Positions 32,918-43,365 of a stretch of 64,000 nucleotides of DNA are shown here, piece after piece. The stretch covers positions 310,001-374,000 of the forward strand of contig CAVSIY010000007.1 in assembly GCA_963728165.1 (NCBI GenBank), written 5' to 3'. A program made the translations under genes and the position numbers. Positions within the stretch are counted from its first letter, which is position 1. Each line of letters begins with the position of its first letter. This stretch comes from Hyphomicrobium_A sp963728165. GTDB taxonomy: Bacteria; Pseudomonadota; Alphaproteobacteria; Rhizobiales; Hyphomicrobiaceae. The notes beneath the pieces are model-generated. The model was not told the DNA's origin. It ran no database searches and saw nothing but the letters and a program-made list of their open reading frames with translations.

Positions 32918-33523
32918 TCAGGCGCGCCGCTTTGCCAGACCGGCCAAATAGGTGGAGACGAGGTCGTCAACGAGCGCCGCGCCCGCTTGCCCGGTGACGG
33001 GTGAGAGCTTGGCGCCGGTCGACAGCGAGGTCATGCCGTGCACGCTCGCCCAAAGCGTGCGTGCTGCGCGCTTTTGTGCGCCAGCGTCCTTTTCCTCGAT
33101 CAGCGGCGCGAGCGCGGCCTCCAGCGGTGCGACCAGACTCTCCACCTTGGCCTGATACCACGGCGGCACGTCCTGTCCGGCCGGCAAGCGGTGCTCGACG
33201 AGAAGGTTCCAGAGCTTGGGTTGCTCCTGCGTGAAGGCGAAGTAGGCGTCGGTCAGGCGCCGAAGGCGCTCCTGGGGCGATCCCGACGCATCGGTTTTCG
33301 CCAGCCGCTCCGCCAGCCGGTCGAGCAACCGGGCCTCGAGGGTGAGCAGGATGTCATCGAGGTTCTCGAATACGTTATAGAGGGTGCCCGGAGAGTAGCC
33401 GATCCGCTTGGCGATCTCGCGGGCCGAGAGGCCTTCGAGACCGTCCTGCTCCACGATTTCCGTGGTCGCATGGATGATCAGCTCCCGCAGTTGCTCGGGG
33501 CTGTGGATGGAGCGCCGACCCAT
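32918..33523 (-). CDS. TetR-family transcriptional regulator
   Basis: Regulator of 201 residues. The N-terminal TetR helix-turn-helix is clear: RELIIHATTEIVEQDGLEGL, then REIAKRIGYSPGTLYNVFEN. A C-terminal ligand domain (TetR_C of the WHG type, DAYFAFTQEQPKLWNLLVEH, ASVHGMTSLSTGAKL) follows. ATG 33523 (MGRRSIHSPEQ) was preferred to 33622 because homology begins there. It is convergent with the DUF457 gene and shares its upstream side with the tad locus. No target is evident. Confidence 0.86.
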   Translation of the reverse strand: MGRRSIHSPEQLRELIIHATTEIVEQDGLEGLSAREIAKRIGYSPGTLYNVFENLDDILLTLEARLLDRLAERLAKTDASGSPQERLRRLTDAYFAFTQEQPKLWNLLVEHRLPAGQDVPPWYQAKVESLVAPLEAALAPLIEEKDAGAQKRAARTLWASVHGMTSLSTGAKLSPVTGQAGAALVDDLVSTYLAGLAKRRA

Positions 33524-33685
33524 TTTCTTGCTTATATCCAGCCCAGCTGATTTGACGTCTGACGATTCTGAACAATAGGACGGCTGAGGGTTCCGGCAAA
33601 GCCGTCTAATATGCTCAGTCAACGGAAATATTATTTCCGCAATGAGCCAAAGGCGAGTTTGCGCTCGGCGCCGGCCCCGTGGGGA

Positions 33686-34315
33686 TCAGCTGCAATTGAG
33701 CGAGCTGCAATTGTCACCCTCAACGTAGTCGACGCAGCTATTTCGCGGGCTGTGGAGCGATTTGTCGGTCCACGTCACGTCACCCGTTATGCCAGGCACG
33801 AAGTCAGCAAAGAGCGGATGGAAGACGTAGCTCGATTCGACCACGATGACGGATCCGCCCTTGTCGACAATACCGCTAGGAAGCGTGTACTTGGCGCACT
33901 TTGCAGGCGCGGTCTGCCCGTTATGGGAATACGACCAGTCGACGCGCGTGTCGTTGGCGTTGGTGGGGGAGGCCCTGACCTGGAACACTGCGACCTTCAG
34001 CGTGGAGGTGTCGTAGGGCTTCATCATGTGCTGGATGGAGTCCATGATGCTGTTGAGATTGGCGGTCGCGTCCGAGGTCGTGGTCCCAAGCCACTCCTCG
34101 CGCGCCACGAGGTCGCCCAATGACGAGGTGACCATGGAGAAGTGGCGATCCATGCTGACGGCCCGACCGATCTCGACGGTTCCAAGCAACATCAAGAGCA
34201 GGAGCGGAGCCAGGAAGGCGAACTCGGTGGCCGCCGTGCCGTGCGATTGGCGCCACAAGCGGCGCAACAGGCCGTGAGACGGCGACGAGGCTCGGGGAAG
34301 GGGGGCGATACTCAT
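33686..34315 (-). CDS. TadE/TadG-type pseudopilin-like protein of the Tad locus
   Basis: Product of 209 residues with the TadE-like N-terminus: a short basic leader, then HGTAATEFAFLAPLLLLMLLGTVEIGRA, where the Glu after Thr marks the prepilin peptidase site region and the hydrophobic helix. The remainder is periplasmic, with several Cys near the C-terminus (CAKY, CVDY, CSSLNC). ATG 34315 was chosen from family alignment; the longer frame to 34483 is unsupported. It lies downstream of the second TadE-like gene on the same strand and serves the Tad pilus encoded next door. Confidence 0.82.
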   Translation of the reverse strand: MSIAPLPRASSPSHGLLRRLWRQSHGTAATEFAFLAPLLLLMLLGTVEIGRAVSMDRHFSMVTSSLGDLVAREEWLGTTTSDATANLNSIMDSIQHMMKPYDTSTLKVAVFQVRASPTNANDTRVDWSYSHNGQTAPAKCAKYTLPSGIVDKGGSVIVVESSYVFHPLFADFVPGITGDVTWTDKSLHSPRNSCVDYVEGDNCSSLNCS

Positions 34316-34365
34316 AACGACCTCTTGCACTCGCGGGGTTCCGGGCAACGAATTCGATACGAACG

Positions 34366-34957
34366 TCACGTCGAAGCGTAGGGCTCGACGCGGAATGCCG
34401 TCGATGACTGAAGGATGGCGGAGCCCGATCCGTCGGCATTGCTGCCCAGATGCAGAAAGCTGAACGACTGCGCCAAGTCCCACTCATAGCACAGCGTGAT
34501 CAACACGACCGAGCTCGCTCCTCCCGCATAGTCGTAAATCTGGTCGCCTGAATCTCCCGTGGACGCGGCCATGGAGTTGTCGGCGTTGACGCAGGGCTGC
34601 GGCGTGATCCCGGTCCAGCTCGACGCATGCTGGACAAGCACATGCAGCTTGTTGCAGTCGATGTAGCCGCCGGCCTGGTCGCAGACGAGTTGCTTGAACG
34701 CGCCGACGGTGAGGTCGGATTTCTGTGCTTCGCCGGTGCGAAATCTTGCGGGCCGCCGCCTCAACGCCGTGGTCGAGCGAGCTGGTGGTGAAGAAGTAGA
34801 GACCGACGCCGATGGTCCCCAAGACGAACATGAAGAACGGCACGGCGACGATCGCGAACTCTATCGCCGTTGCGCCCCGATCGTTACGCAGCCAGCGGTC
34901 CCATGTCCTGCGCGGGGCAGGTGGGAGCCTTCCATTGGTGCAGAAGGGCAAACGCAT
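34366..34957 (-). CDS. TadE-like pseudopilin protein (apparent +1 frameshift at 34740-34745)
   Basis: The N-terminal half (MRLPFCTNGRLPPAPRRTW, RNDRGATAIEFAIVAVPFFM, SLDHGVEAAARKI) is in one frame and the C-terminal half (RTGEAQKSDLTVGAFKQLVC onward, ending FRVEPYAST) in the next. Deleting one base from GAAATC on the plus strand (34740-34745; GATTTC in the gene) restores KIRTGEAQKSD and gives a 196-residue TadE-family protein. The hydrophobic helix after TAIEF is the anchor and pilin-like segment. The shift falls in a GANTC motif, as in three other genes of this window, so I treat the gene as probably intact. Confidence 0.8.
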
Positions 34958-35150
34958 GGGCAGCGACTCGTGTACGCAACTCAACTCGATCAGCAGGCGT
35001 GAACATAGCTTTACTTCTATGAAATATGTATTGAGTGGCGCCCAATTGAGCGGAATCAGTGAATGAAGACTTAAGAGCGCTGCCAAAGCGGGAACGCTGC
35101 TCGGCGGAGTGCGGGGTGATGCGCTTGGGGAGCGTTTGTCTTCCTACGCG

Positions 35151-35702
35151 CTATCGCCCGGAAGGCTGCGAGCCGCCTGTGATGCCGTAGTTTGAAGTCG
35201 TGGTCTTGCTCTGGGCGTGCTTGGATATGGTGTCGAAGTACGTGCTTTCGTCGCCGATGGTGATCGTGGGCGTGCAGATCGGGGTGCAGGAATAGGATTG
35301 CCGCAAGGGACCCCGGTAGAGCACGACCATGCGCTGGTCGTCGCGCTCGACGATGACTTTCTGGTCCTGGATCACGTTGCGCTGCTGATCGAGCGCGATG
35401 ATGTTGGTGATGCCGAACGTCTTGCCGGTCACCACCAGCAGATTGCCGCCTTGGATGGTCACGTCGGCGATCGAGGGGTTGCCGATGATCACCTCGGTGG
35501 CGGGACGCGGCAGCCGCAGCAGCTGCGATTGGTCGTAGCGGACCATGAGATCACCGGCGCGGGCCTGCCGATCCAAGAGAACGGTGATGGCCGCAAAGCC
35601 GACGGCGACGGCAAGCGCCGTGCGCGCCAACGCGGGATAACGCGACATAGCCGACAGGTGAGGAGCCATCGAATTGGACTGCAACAGGTGCACGGACGAC
35701 AT
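35151..35702 (-). CDS. Exported pilus-assembly protein with a secretin-type N-terminal domain
   Basis: Product of up to 183 residues. A hydrophobic export signal (YPALARTALAVAVGFAAITV) is followed by the T2SS/T3SS pilus N-terminal domain seen at the start of CpaC secretins: ATEVIIGNPSIADVTIQGGN and TGKTFGITNIIALDQQRNVI. It has no secretin barrel. The start is uncertain among ATGs at 35702, 35669 and 35648; none has a good ribosome site. Two Cys lie close together (SCTPICTP). It probably helps assemble the outer-membrane channel of the Tad pilus. It is divergent from flp across the AT-rich gap. Confidence 0.82.
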   Translation of the reverse strand: MSSVHLLQSNSMAPHLSAMSRYPALARTALAVAVGFAAITVLLDRQARAGDLMVRYDQSQLLRLPRPATEVIIGNPSIADVTIQGGNLLVVTGKTFGITNIIALDQQRNVIQDQKVIVERDDQRMVVLYRGPLRQSYSCTPICTPTITIGDESTYFDTISKHAQSKTTTSNYGITGGSQPSGR

Positions 35703-36203
35703 GGACGGGGATCAGCGTTTGGTCTTGTCGAGGCATTACCTCAGGAAATGGTGAATGAAGGGAAAACGCCACGGCGAGGCCAAGGGCTCATGAGCGCCCC
35801 GGCGGGTTAGCCAAAGCTGCTCTGGTCCGCGCCGGCGGCGGCTGTCAGCCCCGGTCATAAGCAACTGCCGCTACTCTGGGATATTCTGAAAGCATCATCG
35901 CGCTGCATGTTGGTACATGAGAACGTCTGATCGCAGAGAAATCGCGCAATACATCAAATATCACCATACGATACTTGCTGTGTCTGGACGCTATTCTTAC
36001 AAAACAGCATTTATAGCGAATTTTATCAATTACAATCGAAGAAGTTAACTGGCTATTAGGACGTCTTTATGATGAAATACGCGAGTTTTACCTGGATTTA
36101 ATACATGATGGCGCAATCTCCCATCAGTTCGGCGCCAAAGAGACCTGAGAACTCCTCGTCCGAACGGGAATGAGCATTCCAAATCAAGTATGGGAGAGTT
36201 GTC
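35703..36203. promoter_or_regulatory. AT-rich 500-base regulatory region upstream of the flp pilin gene
   Basis: No gene is supported. The stretch 35930-36110 is strikingly AT-rich for this genome and probably holds the main pilus promoter and regulator sites. One CtrA-like box lies at 36045-36059. A very short frame (MMKYASFTWI, 36069-36101) has no support. The flp start itself has a good GGGAGAG site 6 bases upstream. A small RNA here cannot be excluded. Confidence 0.55.
36045..36059. promoter_or_regulatory. CtrA-like box upstream of flp
   Basis: TTAA-CTGGCTA-TTAG matches the CtrA consensus TTAA-N7-TTAA with one mismatch, 145 bases before the flp start. CtrA is known to control pilus genes in Caulobacter; function here is inferred. 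Confidence 0.4.
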
Positions 36204-36377
36204 ATGAAATCCATCGTCACGCGCTTCGCGAAGGACGAGTCCGGTGCCACAGCCATCGAGTACGGCCTCATCGCCGCCATCGTCGGCGTCGGCATCATTC
36301 TCGGACTGGATAACCTTCGCGACGGCCTGAACGGTCTGTTCAACACCGTCAACGATAAGCTCGCCAACCCGGGCTAA
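36204..36377 (+). CDS. flp: Flp/Fap-type major pilin
   Basis: Structural subunit of the Tad (type IVc) pilus. The 57-residue prepilin reads MKSIVTRFAKDESGATAIEY, then a hydrophobic helix GLIAAIVGVGIILGL and NGLFNTVNDKL. The Gly-Ala-Thr-Ala-Ile-Glu-Tyr stretch carries the conserved Glu and Tyr of the Flp motif; cleavage is expected after a Gly just before it by the CpaA peptidase. The ATG 36204 has GGGAGAG 6 bases upstream. It is the first gene on the plus-strand side of the tad locus and is followed by a hairpin that could set high pilin expression relative to the downstream genes. Confidence 0.95.
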   Translation: MKSIVTRFAKDESGATAIEYGLIAAIVGVGIILGLDNLRDGLNGLFNTVNDKLANPG

Positions 36378-36430
36378 TCGAACTGGGCTAGTTGTCGCGG
36401 CTCAAGTCTTGCCGCGCATGTTGTCCGGCA

Positions 36431-36464
36431 GCCACCCGGTGCGTCAGCGCCGGGTGGCTTTCCC
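36431..36464 (+). terminator. Hairpin downstream of flp
   Basis: GCCACCCGG (36431-36439) pairs with CCGGGTGGC (36450-36458), loop of 10 bases, followed by TTTCCC. It lies 54 bases after the flp stop and is a plausible partial terminator between pilin and machinery genes. Confidence 0.6.
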
Positions 36465-36556
36465 GTTCAGGGGCAACCCTATTCAGGCTCGCTTAAGACC
36501 GGCGCTGGAGACTCTCGATCGGGCCCTGCGCCTGAGTATCCGGAGCCATCGCTGGT

Positions 36557-37072
36557 ATGGAGTTCGCTGGGGTGTTGGAGTTTTCGCTGCTCTTCGTCTT
36601 TCCGTTCGCCATGGCCTTCGCTGCCGCGACGGATCTCTTGACGATGCGGATCCCGAACCTCCTATCGCTCGGCCTGTGCGCGGCCTTCCTTGTGGTCGGC
36701 CCGGTTGCAGGGCTCACCTGGCAGGAGTTGCTGGGCCACGTTGCGGCGGGCTCGTTGATGTTGCTCGTCGGCATCTTTCTATTCTCGCTCGGCTGGGCCG
36801 GCGGCGGGGACGCCAAGCTGCTGGCCGCGGCTTCACTGTGGCTCGGCTTCGAGCCGCTGGTGCCTTTCCTCAGCTATGTCGCCATTTTCGGCGGAGCGCT
36901 GGCCATCGCGATCCTGGCCTATCGCAGCGTGCCCGCAGGAGCTCTCCCGCTCCCCGGCTGGGCGGCGCGTCTCCACGCCAAGGGCGGAGCCATTCCCTAT
37001 GGGGTGGCCATCGCTGCGGGGGCGCTGACCATCTACCCGTCGACCGGCTGGTACGCGGCGCTCTCCGGCTGA
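36557..37072 (+). CDS. cpaA: Prepilin peptidase CpaA/TadV
   Basis: Inner-membrane aspartic peptidase that removes the Flp leader. The 171-residue protein is the short, non-methylating TadV form. The active-site Asp residues are in AAATDLLTMRIPN (near 22-35) and GWAGGGDAKLLAAASLWLG (near 78-97), the GxGD-type motif. Four to six membrane helices surround them. ATG 36557 has a weak GGAG 11 bases upstream. It sits between flp and cpaB as in other Tad loci. Confidence 0.93.
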   Translation: MEFAGVLEFSLLFVFPFAMAFAAATDLLTMRIPNLLSLGLCAAFLVVGPVAGLTWQELLGHVAAGSLMLLVGIFLFSLGWAGGGDAKLLAAASLWLGFEPLVPFLSYVAIFGGALAIAILAYRSVPAGALPLPGWAARLHAKGGAIPYGVAIAAGALTIYPSTGWYAALSG

Positions 37073-37130
37073 GGCAACCCTGCAACGGGGGGCGGCAGAG
37101 CTGCCGCGGAGCGTCAATCCGCAACGCCGG

Positions 37131-37145
37131 TTAACTTCGCGTTGA
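37131..37145. promoter_or_regulatory. CtrA-like box upstream of cpaB
   Basis: TTAA-CTTCGCG-TTGA matches TTAA-N7-TTAA with one mismatch, 65 bases before cpaB, in the only real gap between cpaA and cpaB. Inferred site only. Confidence 0.35.
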
Positions 37146-37209
37146 CGATTGTGATGCACCTTCGATCGGAGCCGGAGATCGAGTCTCGGGTTGAAAGGAC
37201 CCGTTGCCG

Positions 37210-38013
37210 ATGAAGCGAGCACAATTGATCGGGATCTCCATCGCCGGAGGCGCGGGCCTGCTGGCTTTTGTGCTCATGCGCTCGTTCGTGAGCGGCCCCT
37301 CGGCGCCCACCCAAGTCGCCGTTCCGGTAGATGCAACCGAGGTGCTGGTGGCGCGCAAAGACATTTCCCTTGGGGAGATTACCAAGGACAACGACTTCCG
37401 CTGGCAGACGTGGCCAGCCGATGCCGTTACGCCAACGTTCATCACCAAGAAGCAGAACGGTGCCTTACGCATGGTGTCGGGTGCCATCGCCAGGGCGCCC
37501 ATGCTCGCCGGCGAGCCGGTGACACGCCAGAAGCTCATCAGGGCCGGCGACGGCGGCGTGCTGGCCGCCATTCTCCCCAAGGGCATGCGCGCCATCTCTA
37601 CGCGCATCAAGGAAGAGACCTCAGCGGGACGCCTCATCCTCCCCAATGACCACGTCGACGTCATTCTGACGCAGCACACGCGCGGGGCCGACGGTCAAGA
37701 GGAGATCCAAAGCGATACGCTGTTCCGCAACGTGCGGGTGCTGGCCATCGGCCAGCAGATCGAGACCAAGAAGGACGACAAGTCCCCCCAAGGAGGCGCC
37801 AACACGGCAACGCTCGAGCTTGCACCGGTACAGGCCGAGTCGTTGGCGCGCGCCAACTCGATGGGCGAGATCAGCCTGTCACTGCGCAGTATCGCGGACG
37901 CAGATCCTAATGGGCCGGGGCAGGGTAGCGACCCCTTCGACCATCAGCGCAGCAGCAGCGCGGTACGCGTCCTCAAATACGGCGTCCCCACGCGCGCGTA
38001 CGGCGTGAACTGA
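37210..38013 (+). CDS. cpaB: Tad pilus assembly protein CpaB/RcpC
   Basis: Periplasmic partner of the outer-membrane secretin, 267 residues. An N-terminal anchor (RAQLIGISIAGGAGLLAFVL) is followed by a SAF domain near 40-105 (VPVDATEVLVARKDISLGEI, PMLAGEPVTRQKLI) and the RcpC-type region with VDVILTQHTRG. ATG 37210 was chosen; the frame also offers TTG 37204. It opens a run of closely spaced genes cpaB to tadC. Confidence 0.93.
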   Translation: MKRAQLIGISIAGGAGLLAFVLMRSFVSGPSAPTQVAVPVDATEVLVARKDISLGEITKDNDFRWQTWPADAVTPTFITKKQNGALRMVSGAIARAPMLAGEPVTRQKLIRAGDGGVLAAILPKGMRAISTRIKEETSAGRLILPNDHVDVILTQHTRGADGQEEIQSDTLFRNVRVLAIGQQIETKKDDKSPQGGANTATLELAPVQAESLARANSMGEISLSLRSIADADPNGPGQGSDPFDHQRSSSAVRVLKYGVPTRAYGVN

Positions 38014-38055
38014 GTGCAGTGCTTCAGTTTCGGCTGTCCGAGAAGGTATTCGAGA

Positions 38056-39750
38056 ATGCGAACGACCCTGAAGTGGGTTTGCGCGAGCATGGCCGCGGCT
38101 CTCATCGCCAGCATGGCCACGACGGCTCACGCACAAAGGGCTGAGGAGCGGGGCGGTCGAGAGGCCGGCATCCACAACTCTGTGCTGCGGATCCCGGCAA
38201 ATGCCGCCTTTCCGCTGACAAAGCGCATCGCGCTCGGCGTGGGGCGCTCGATCGTCGTGCAGTTCCCCGTCCCGCTCAAGGATGTGCTGGTCTCCGATCC
38301 ACGGCTCATGGATGCGGTGGTGCAGTCGTCGGACCGCGTCTTCCTCATCGCCAAGAAGTCGGGTCAGACCAACGCCTTCTTCTTCGATGAGTACGGACAG
38401 CAGATCCTTACGCTGGAGGTTGCGGTGGGCGCTGACCTTTCCGCGCTCGACCAGCTGCTCATGCGCCTTATTCCCGGCTCGAACATTCACAGCGAGCTTG
38501 CCGGCAAGGCGATCATCCTCACCGGGTCGGTGCGCACGCCGATCGATTCCGACCGGGCCGCGCAGATCGCGGCCCAGTTCGCCTCGGCCTACTCAGGCCA
38601 GACCGGCACGACGGGCCAATCGACATCGTCCACCCCCAGTGACTCCAACACCAACGCCCAAAGCAACTTGGCCGCCGGCGGGGCGACCTCCGCCTACCAA
38701 TCGCAAACACAGTCGGCATCAAGCAGCGGTGGCGGCTCGTCCGGCGAAGATGCCTATGGGGCCAAACCGATCATCAATCTGATCTCGGTCGAGGGCGAGG
38801 AGCAGGTCATGCTGCGCGTGACGGTAGCGGAGGTGCAGCGCTCCATGCTGAAGCAGTTCGGCATCAACCTCGGTGCGCTGCTGAACTCGGGCAACTTCAC
38901 CTGGTCGGTCCTCAGCGACAACGCCTTCCCGCTTACGTCGGCGGCAGGTCTGGGCACGCTGCCAACGCCGGGGGTTCTGAATGGTGCATTGCAGCTCTTC
39001 AACGCCGGGCCCACAACAACCGACGGTTTGACTACGGCGTTCGGCAACTCCGGCGTCGGCGGTGTGTGGCAGTCGGGCCGGCAGAGCGTTGCCGGTGTCG
39101 TGAGGGCGCTCGAGCGCGATGGTCTGTTGAAGACACTGGCCGAGCCCAACCTCACGGCGGTCTCCGGCGAGCCCGCCAAGTTCCTGGCGGGCGGCGAATA
39201 TCCCGTGCCGGTGGTCGACAGCCTCGGCCAGGTCAGCGTGACTTACAAAGAGTACGGCATCGGCCTCGCCTTCACGCCGGTCGTGATGTCGGAAGGACGC
39301 ATCAGCCTCAAGATCGAGAGCGAGGTGAGCGAGCTCACCAACGACGGCGCCGTCGTGCTCTCCGGCATCTCCATCCCCGCGCTCAAGAAGCGCCAGGCCA
39401 ATTCCACCGTGGAGCTGCCGTCTGGCGGCTCACTTGCCATCGCCGGCCTGCTTTCGCAGGACACGCGGCAGAACATCGACGGGTTTCCCGGTCTCAAGGA
39501 TCTGCCAATTCTCGGCACGCTCTTTCGCAGCCGCGATTTCCAGAAGTCCGAGACCGAACTCGTTATCATCGTCACTCCTTACATGGTGCGGCCCGTGGCG
39601 CGCCAACAGCTCGCGCTTCCGCAGGACGGCATGGGCGATCCGACCGATCGCAAGGCGAACTTCCTCGGTCACATCAACCGCGTCTACGGAGGCGGAGCTC
39701 CGGCGCCGGTCGGCGATCTCAAGGGCGACTACGGATTCATCGTCGAATAG
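38056..39750 (+). CDS. cpaC: Outer-membrane secretin CpaC/RcpA
   Basis: Forms the outer-membrane ring through which the Flp pilus emerges. The 564-residue preprotein has a signal peptide (SMAAALIASMATTAHAQ), an N-terminal pilus domain (IALGVGRSIVVQFPVPLKDV, PRLMDAVVQSSDRVFLIA), a BON-like segment, and a Ser/Gly/Gln-rich linker at about 180-235. The C-terminal secretin domain follows (ALERDGLLKTLAEPNLTAVSG, VTYKEYGIGLAFTPVV, LPILGTLFRSRDFQKSETEL). The start is ATG 38056; the upstream GTG at 38014 was not used. The low-complexity linker is longer than usual. Confidence 0.95.
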   Translation: MRTTLKWVCASMAAALIASMATTAHAQRAEERGGREAGIHNSVLRIPANAAFPLTKRIALGVGRSIVVQFPVPLKDVLVSDPRLMDAVVQSSDRVFLIAKKSGQTNAFFFDEYGQQILTLEVAVGADLSALDQLLMRLIPGSNIHSELAGKAIILTGSVRTPIDSDRAAQIAAQFASAYSGQTGTTGQSTSSTPSDSNTNAQSNLAAGGATSAYQSQTQSASSSGGGSSGEDAYGAKPIINLISVEGEEQVMLRVTVAEVQRSMLKQFGINLGALLNSGNFTWSVLSDNAFPLTSAAGLGTLPTPGVLNGALQLFNAGPTTTDGLTTAFGNSGVGGVWQSGRQSVAGVVRALERDGLLKTLAEPNLTAVSGEPAKFLAGGEYPVPVVDSLGQVSVTYKEYGIGLAFTPVVMSEGRISLKIESEVSELTNDGAVVLSGISIPALKKRQANSTVELPSGGSLAIAGLLSQDTRQNIDGFPGLKDLPILGTLFRSRDFQKSETELVIIVTPYMVRPVARQQLALPQDGMGDPTDRKANFLGHINRVYGGGAPAPVGDLKGDYGFIVE

Positions 39751-39771
39751 CGGACGGGCAGAAGTGGCGAC

Positions 39772-40512
39772 ATGACAAGAGCAACGACAAAGCCGGCACC
39801 CGCCAGAATGGCCATCGGCAATGGCCTGCGGCTCGCGGCCGTCTGCGCCTTTGCGCTCGCACTGGCGGGCTGCAAGACCACAGACGACCCCACGCGAGTT
39901 GCCGGCTGGACGCTGGTCGACGGCGCGCAGCGCCATCCGATCCTGGTCTCGCAGGAGCCGACGACGTACAGCGTGCACGTGCGGCGCGGCGCCAACGGGC
40001 TCAATCCGGCGCAGCGCGCTGAGCTCCTCGACTTCGCGGGCCACTATCGCACCACGGACGCCGGCAACAGCCGGCTCGTCATCGCGGCCCCCAGCGGCGG
40101 TACCAACGAGGTCTCGGCCATGTACGCGGTGAGCGAGATCAGGTCGCTGCTGACCGACCAGGGCTTCTCCGAGGCGACGATCTCGGTGGAGGCCTACGAT
40201 GCGGAGGGCGCGCGCGAGCCGCCCATCCGCGTCTCTTATCTGCGCTACGTGGCGGAGCCGCCGCAGTGCGGCGATTGGTCGACCAATCTCGCTCATGAGC
40301 CCACGAACCTGCCCTATCCCAACTTCGCCTGCGCCGGCCAGCACAACTTCGCTGCCATGGTGGCCAACCCGGCCGATCTCCTGGGCCCGCGCAGCGAGAC
40401 CGCCCGCTCCAGCGAGCGCCGGGATCAGGTGTGGAGCAAGTACGTGAAGGGCCAGCCGACGGGTGCAATCCATTCGGCGGACGAGAGAGTGAACAAGGAC
40501 AATAGCAATTGA
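39772..40512 (+). CDS. cpaD: Tad pilus assembly lipoprotein CpaD
   Basis: Outer-membrane lipoprotein that assists the secretin, 246 residues. The signal peptide ends in a lipobox LALAGC with Cys near residue 35. The CpaD domain follows: YSVHVRRGANGLNPAQRAEL, then PPQCGDWSTNLAHEPTNLPY and FACAGQHNFAAMVANPADLL near the end. It begins 21 bases after cpaC. The unusually long n-region (MTRATTKPAPARMAIGNG) suggests the real start could be the ATG at residue 12. Confidence 0.93.
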   Translation: MTRATTKPAPARMAIGNGLRLAAVCAFALALAGCKTTDDPTRVAGWTLVDGAQRHPILVSQEPTTYSVHVRRGANGLNPAQRAELLDFAGHYRTTDAGNSRLVIAAPSGGTNEVSAMYAVSEIRSLLTDQGFSEATISVEAYDAEGAREPPIRVSYLRYVAEPPQCGDWSTNLAHEPTNLPYPNFACAGQHNFAAMVANPADLLGPRSETARSSERRDQVWSKYVKGQPTGAIHSADERVNKDNSN

Positions 40513-40544
40513 GGCACGAAGGGTAATTGAGGTCGTTTAAGCTC

Positions 40545-41861
40545 ATGTCGAACCATGCCTTATCCGTTCCAGGCGCCGAGGAGGGAAGCGGCTTGGATGT
40601 CGCGCTGCCAGGCGAGGGAGCCGGCAATGCGGAGGCAGCCGCCTCTACGCGGGCGCGGCCAATTCCGCGCATTTCGATCCAGGCCTTCTGCGAGAACGCA
40701 GCGATGGCGGAGATCGTGCAGATCGCCGCCGAGGACCGTCGGCTCGCCAAGGCGCACGTCAGCGTGCACATGGGCGGGATCGAAGCGGCAGTGGCGCACT
40801 TTGAACAGAATCCCACGCCCAACCTCATCGTCGTCGAGAGCAGCCTGCCGCGCGATCACGTGCTGGCGGCGCTCGACCGGTTGGCTGAGTGCTGCGATCC
40901 CGGAACCAAGGTCATCGTTATCGGCCACGTCAACGATGTCGTGCTCTATCGCGACCTTCTCAAGCGGGGGGTCAGCGAGTACCTGGTAGAGCCCATCGAG
41001 CCGTTGCAGCTGATGGAGGCCATCTCCAACCTCTACAACAATCCGGAGACCGAGCCGGTCGGGCACGTGTACGCCTTCATCGGCGCCAAGGGCGGCGTGG
41101 GGTCCTCGACCATCTGCCACAACGCCGGCTGGGCGCTGTCGGAGCTGTTCAAGGCCAATGTCGTCATCGCCGATCTGGACCTTGCTTTCGGAACGACGGG
41201 GCTCGATTTCAATCAGGATCCCGTGCAGGGCATCGCCGACGCGCTGTCGAGCCCGGAGCGGCTCGACGAGGTGCTGCTCGACCGCCTCTTGACCAAGTGC
41301 TCGGAGCATCTGTCGATCTTCGCTGCGCCCGTCGTCCTCGACCGCGAGTACGACATCACGGTTGCGGGCTGCGACCAGGTGATCGACGTCGTGCGCCAGA
41401 ACGTGCCCTACCTCGCCGTCGATCTGCCGCACACGTGGACGGCTTGGACCAAGAGCATCCTCTTTCAGGCCGACGAGGTCATCATCACGGCGGCCCCCGA
41501 TCTCGCCAACCTGCGCAACGCCAAGAGCATCGTCGACCTCCTGAAGCAGGCGCGGCGCAACGACAATAAGCCGAGCCTGGTCATGAATATGGTCAACATG
41601 CCCAAGCGGCCGGAAATCAGCGTCAAGGAGTTCGAGAGCGCCATCGGCCTCACGGCGATCAGCGTCATCGAGTTCGACGCCGAGACCTTCGGCCAGGCGG
41701 CCAACAACGGTCAGATGATCGAGGAGCTCAACGCCAAGGCCAAGTCGACGGCCGCTTTCCGCGAGATTGCTCTGGCGATGACGCACCGGCGCGAGGCGCA
41801 GGCTGCGAAGAAGTCCTCGCCGCTGGCGCCGCTGCTCGAGAAACTCAAGATCAAGCTGTAA
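40545..41861 (+). CDS. cpaE: Tad pilus assembly ATPase-like protein CpaE/TadZ
   Basis: MinD/ParA-fold protein that places the Tad machine, probably at a pole. The 438-residue product has an N-terminal receiver-like domain (about 45-155: PNLIVVESSLPRDHVLAALD, VIGHVNDVVLYRDLLKRGV). The ATPase domain follows with the deviant Walker A GAKGGVGSSTICHN near 180, then LDLAFGTTGLDFNQDP and AVDLPHTW. ATG 40545 was preferred to TTG 40527. Overlap-free, 12 bases before cpaF. Confidence 0.93.
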   Translation: MSNHALSVPGAEEGSGLDVALPGEGAGNAEAAASTRARPIPRISIQAFCENAAMAEIVQIAAEDRRLAKAHVSVHMGGIEAAVAHFEQNPTPNLIVVESSLPRDHVLAALDRLAECCDPGTKVIVIGHVNDVVLYRDLLKRGVSEYLVEPIEPLQLMEAISNLYNNPETEPVGHVYAFIGAKGGVGSSTICHNAGWALSELFKANVVIADLDLAFGTTGLDFNQDPVQGIADALSSPERLDEVLLDRLLTKCSEHLSIFAAPVVLDREYDITVAGCDQVIDVVRQNVPYLAVDLPHTWTAWTKSILFQADEVIITAAPDLANLRNAKSIVDLLKQARRNDNKPSLVMNMVNMPKRPEISVKEFESAIGLTAISVIEFDAETFGQAANNGQMIEELNAKAKSTAAFREIALAMTHRREAQAAKKSSPLAPLLEKLKIKL

Positions 41862-41873
41862 GGGTTGAGCGCA

Positions 41874-43357
<1,484 letters not shown>

Positions 43358-43365
<8 letters not shown>

